Assembly (NCBI GenBank): GCA_051294375.1
Contig: CM119268.1
Span: 15,563,103 to 15,627,102 of the forward strand
DNA: 64,000 bases
Source: Paraspadella gotoi
Taxonomy: Eukaryota; Chaetognatha
Reading direction: 5' to 3'
The translations under genes were made by a program, and so were the position numbers. Positions 61,501 to 64,000 of this stretch are shown piece after piece (within the stretch, counting starts at the first letter, position 1; each line of letters starts with the position of its first letter). A model generated the notes under the pieces. That model worked only from the letters and a program-made list of their open reading frames with translations, ran no database searches and had not been told where the DNA came from.

Positions 61501-63660
61501 AAGAAATATTCAATACTAAAGGAAAAAAAAGGTTTAAAGGTTCTTACAAGAAACATACTCAAATTCCCCAAAAAATATAAATCATTTTTTTAAATTATTA
61601 TATTTTTTCATTCTTAAAGCTTCAAAAGTTCTCCAAAAATGTCGGCGTCTTTTTTTAAACATGGTAGAAAAGTGAAACATTTAAATCCCGCTAAAATTTC
61701 CGTGCGAGTTTGCGGGATCGAACGTAGCTCATCACCGCAGACCCAAAGAACATGGAACGAATAACCGGCTTACACATTGTTTATACCGGTGCATATTGAG
61801 CCGGGATGTTGACTTTGCTTTACCTTCGCCGCTTGTCTTTTTGTTTTGAAATTTCGCAAATGTTTTCTACGATTTTTCCTTCGCAACTTTTTCAAATGTT
61901 GGCGGCGCTTCCGTCGCGCAGAATATTCCTTTTTTTTTGGTTTATTTCATTCGTAAAACGATTTTTATTTTCGATTAAGAAAAGATAATGTAATTAATTC
62001 AATAGAGGTATAAAGACTAAGCGAAATAAACTCTCCGTGTCAATTATGAAAATAAAAACTATTAGTAATTTAGTAACTATTCAAAGACAGTTAATGACTG
62101 ATTACGATTTAGACTCAAATAAGAGAAGAGTGATGATCCTCACCTTAGGTTCGCCCATGTAAAAAATGAGCTGATCTCCGGTGGGATCGAAGACTTTGAT
62201 GTAAAACTCGATCGAGTTGGAGAGACCGGGAGAAACTCGGGGGACGAAGGAGCGATAAGATTTGGCCGAGGTGTCGAACGTCTTCGAATTGTCGATCTGG
62301 AGATGAAGGATCAATTAGATATTTATTTATTAAATTCAAGAGATCGATCGATCGATTGAACACTTTTGACTTTACGCACCAGATTGGCGACGCCGTGGGC
62401 GATCTTGAGTTGCTCCCTCAGCTTGTCGATGTTGTACTGCAGCTTGGTCTTCATGGCTTCGATTCTGAGGAAGGTCGAGTTCAAGTCGCGCAGCTTTGGT
62501 TCGATGGAATCGAGATTGTCCCTCGCGTCGTCAACTGAGGAATCAGAAAGAGATTTGAAAATATAACGGCCAGGCCAATCAGACCCATCTGACGCACCTC
62601 CTTAATGCTTAAAATAATTAGATATCTTCTAATTATTACACATACGTTCGTGAACTAATGATTGTCTTGAAAATTCGATAAATAATCTAAATTCAAATCT
62701 AAAATTCTGATCAGATTGAGCAACGCGAATCTCCATCGACATTTACGTAAACTCGAAAAGAATTACTGAAACAATACTGTCTGGAGAATAACCTTACCTT
62801 GTTTCCTGGCCTTGGAGATATCGTCCTTGGAGGCACCCTCCAACAGCTTGTCCACTTCAACGCGCATCTTCGCAGTCTCGTTCTCGTAGTAGTTGACACG
62901 GTCGGCGGCGGCTTTCGTTTTGTCGGCGGCTGCGTCGATCTCTTTGGAGCTTTTCCGGACTTTTCCGGTCAGCCCCGAGTCGTCTGGTAGATGAATTTCA
63001 TGAGTTAATGACTTACACATAATAACAAATAAGGTTTAAAATATGGAAATTAATCTCTTTTAAAATCATTGATCCAAATAATCAATAAGGTTTGTGTTGT
63101 TTGTACAAATTTTGATCAAGCAACCCATCGGACAAAAATTTATTAAAGTAGATTAAATCTCCGAGATTTCGAATTTGGGTCTTGAGAATTTCTGGGAAAT
63201 GAGTTGACACGGTTAGTTTACCGCGCGTCGAATGAGCCTCAGTGGTCATCGTCATCGTGGTGGTCATCGCCGTCGTTGCGGCGTCTTCTTCGCCGTAAGC
63301 CCACAAGAATCTCTTTATTCGCCGTGGGTCTTAGGACGAATTTTACGAAGGGTGGCATAAAATGACAGGCAGCGGAAAAAGGCGACAGTTGAACGGAAAA
63401 CAGGGAGCGCGAACGACAAGACAGTTTATAATTCTATCTAAGTGCTACTATTAAATCAAGCTCTTAATATGACCCTAAGCCAGAAGCCCGCATCTTTTTC
63501 CACTTCTCCAACTCACCCGGATCAGTTGGATCTCCGTAGACTTTTGTACATCTCGTTGATTTGATCGCTGAGCTTCTTCTCGTTCTCCTCCGCCGTCGGA
63601 AGGTCGAGCTGCTCAATCTTGTCAGTTCGTTTTGCGCGATTTGATGTGGCTCATTCACGT
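48556..63660 (-). CDS. Laminin subunit alpha, C-terminal half (end of coiled coil plus seven LG modules), 5' partial
   Basis: Laminin alpha chains anchor basement membranes to integrins and dystroglycan through C-terminal LG modules after a three-chain coiled coil. Well-supported exons (5' to 3', high coordinate first): 62983-62798, 62534-62380, 62296-62144, 60696-60535, 60234-60052, 59826-59679, 59420-59322, 59163-59054, 58891-58769, 58685-58538, 58402-58248, 58067-57927, 57759-57599, 56701-56604, 56305-56127, 55919-55755, 55562-55422, 55319-55171, 55045-54991, 54905-54830, 54623-54423, 54210-53977, 53740-53577, 52792-52618, 52432-52257, 52074-52015, 51935-51846, 51000-50832, 49714-49607, 49258-49143, 49062-48979, 48889-48799, 48725-48556. 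All phases agree, about 1,540 codons. Coil exons (NETAKMRVEVDKLLEG, NIDKLREQLKIAHGVANL) lead to LG modules at 62296-59679, 59420-58248, 58067-56127, 55919-54830, 54623-53577, 52792-about 50860, and about 50860-48556. Two further coil exons (63660-63517, and one ending at 63222) are less certain. The end DISACP and stop are at 48556. Confidence 0.93.
49880..50330. repeat. GTCC-rich tract and tandem 150-bp duplication in laminin intron
   Basis: GTCCGTCCGTC-type units (about 49880-50012) are followed by two diverged tandem units, about 50025-50160 and 50175-50320, sharing ACACCAATTACTC, GATTGG/GATTGA, AAATTTTGT, AAGTTTCGAT and AATGAGTT. It looks like a transposon end; no frame. Confidence 0.65.
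50340..50790 (-). repeat. Composite dispersed repeat joining two repeat families, laminin intron
   Basis: Read on the minus strand, 50790-50600 matches the repeat at 28940-29110 and 50595-50530 matches the middle of the units at 18690-19580, ending in ATTAATTA-rich DNA. This copy therefore suggests the other two are fragments of one longer element. Confidence 0.65.
58451..58512. repeat. GA dinucleotide microsatellite in laminin intron
   Basis: About 30 uninterrupted GA units within the short intron between laminin exons 58685-58538 and 58402-58248. Reading frames across it (Arg-Glu or Ser-Leu runs) are artefacts. Confidence 0.95.
59960..60040. repeat. AAAC-rich low-complexity tract in laminin intron
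   Basis: Irregular AAAC/AAAAC units just 3' (minus strand) of the exon 60234-60052. Immediately beside it, GTGGTTCGAGCCC on the minus strand (about 59940-59952) is a perfect RNA polymerase III B-box match, without a convincing tRNA fold. Confidence 0.7.
60246..60375. repeat. 12-bp minisatellite in laminin intron
   Basis: Tandem GGATCGAGGAGA units with G/A variants, about ten copies, adjoining the acceptor of the laminin exon 60234-60052. It yields proline/serine/arginine-rich pseudo-frames on both strands. Confidence 0.9.
60860..62100. other. Large laminin intron (60697-62143), interior
   Basis: No exon or repeat family recognised. Short frames here lack laminin-like sequence and splice context. 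The intron separates the first two LG exons. Confidence 0.5.
63222..63300 (-). CDS. Probable laminin alpha coiled-coil exon (uncertain 5' border)
   Basis: The donor CGCG|GTAAAC at 63222 is in the phase needed by the exon at 62983, giving the continuous reading EAHSTRDDSGLTGKV. Upstream it is Ala/Thr/Met-rich (EEDAATTAMTT), unusual for a coil but open. The acceptor is not clear. It belongs to the laminin entry. Confidence 0.4.
63517..63660 (-). pseudogene. Laminin alpha coiled-coil exon with apparent one-base frame breaks
   Basis: The exon is bounded by good splice sites (acceptor beside 63661, donor CCGG|GTGAGT at 63517). The middle reads KIEQLDLPTAEENEKKL and SDQINEMYKSL, the conserved laminin coil block. 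The upstream part (VNEPHQIAQNELT) and the last part (TEIQLIR) are in other frames, each offset by one missing base. Only this exon is affected. Sequencing or assembly error is more likely than a dead gene because the downstream 33 exons are all intact. Confidence 0.5.
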
Positions 63661-64000
63661 CTGTGAGCGAAAAGGAAGTAAAAGAGGGGTTGTGAGAATG
63701 ACATGAAAAAGTGAAACGTTGCTGTTGAAAGGTTCAAGCTCCATTCGATTGATGATTCGGATGAAGTCATTCGCTGTCATTCTTAGTCTGAAGTTGGTAC
63801 GTGTGCAGCCAATATCATTTTATCATCATTAGTCAACTTACGAACGGATAGTCGATTAGTTACTGATTGTTACGCGAAGAAAATAATTACACAAGTGACT
63901 GATGAGATTAACAAGAACATACTTCATACCAAGTTCCGAAAAGTTTGTCATTAAATGTTTTCCCCCTTTATTTTCCGCAGATTTTCAAATTGTCTCAACC
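63661..64000. other. Right edge: laminin alpha intron
   Basis: No exon recognised. The laminin gene should continue to the right with the rest of the coiled coil and the N-terminal short-arm modules. Confidence 0.5.

Overview
The window is nuclear DNA of an invertebrate animal. Seven protein-coding genes are split into many short exons by AT-rich GT-AG introns, exons are clearly richer in G+C than introns, and microsatellites, foldback elements and MITEs fill introns and spacers. Gene content is purely metazoan (Melted/VEPH1, CUB-LDLa surface protein, class B1 peptide-hormone GPCR, SCAMP, laminin alpha). I see no CRISPR, operon, rRNA or prokaryotic signal, and I cannot name the species. Exon borders below come from matching reading frame, splice consensus and exon phase by eye. 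For Sec61 alpha this gives exactly 476 codons plus stop, the usual length of the family, which supports the approach.

Layout. 523-5961 (+) is the 3' part of melted, with HEAT-like N-terminal exons and a C-terminal PH domain. 9071-14375 (+) is a secreted or membrane-anchored protein with five CUB domains and one LDLa domain. 15481-18017 (-) is a complete Sec61 alpha gene. 18.1-25.2 kb is a gene-free block of nested transposons. 25204-33607 (-) is a class B1 (secretin-like) GPCR whose first exon is not found. 37185-40680 (+) is a complete SCAMP gene. 42111-47508 (+) is a Sen1/senataxin-type SF1B RNA/DNA helicase with two one-base frame discontinuities at splice junctions. 48556-63660 (-), running off the right edge, is the 3' half of a laminin alpha gene: the end of the coiled coil followed by LG modules. 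Four assembly gaps (N runs) are present.

The genes share no obvious pathway: lipid and growth signalling (melted), secretory translocation (Sec61), vesicle recycling (SCAMP), neuropeptide reception (GPCR), nucleic-acid processing (helicase) and basement membrane (laminin). Sec61 would translocate the CUB, GPCR and laminin products, but this is cell biology, not clustering.

Most interesting points: (i) the laminin alpha tail reads as seven LG modules instead of the canonical five, with the proline-rich spacer lying between modules 5 and 6; (ii) a 185-bp element with perfect 17-bp inverted ends in a Sec61 intron carries a degenerate TTAGGG telomere-like tract; (iii) a nested set of non-autonomous transposons at 20.4-25.1 kb has target-site duplications that can be read to the base; (iv) several one-base frame breaks in otherwise well-conserved exons suggest either assembly indels or gene decay.
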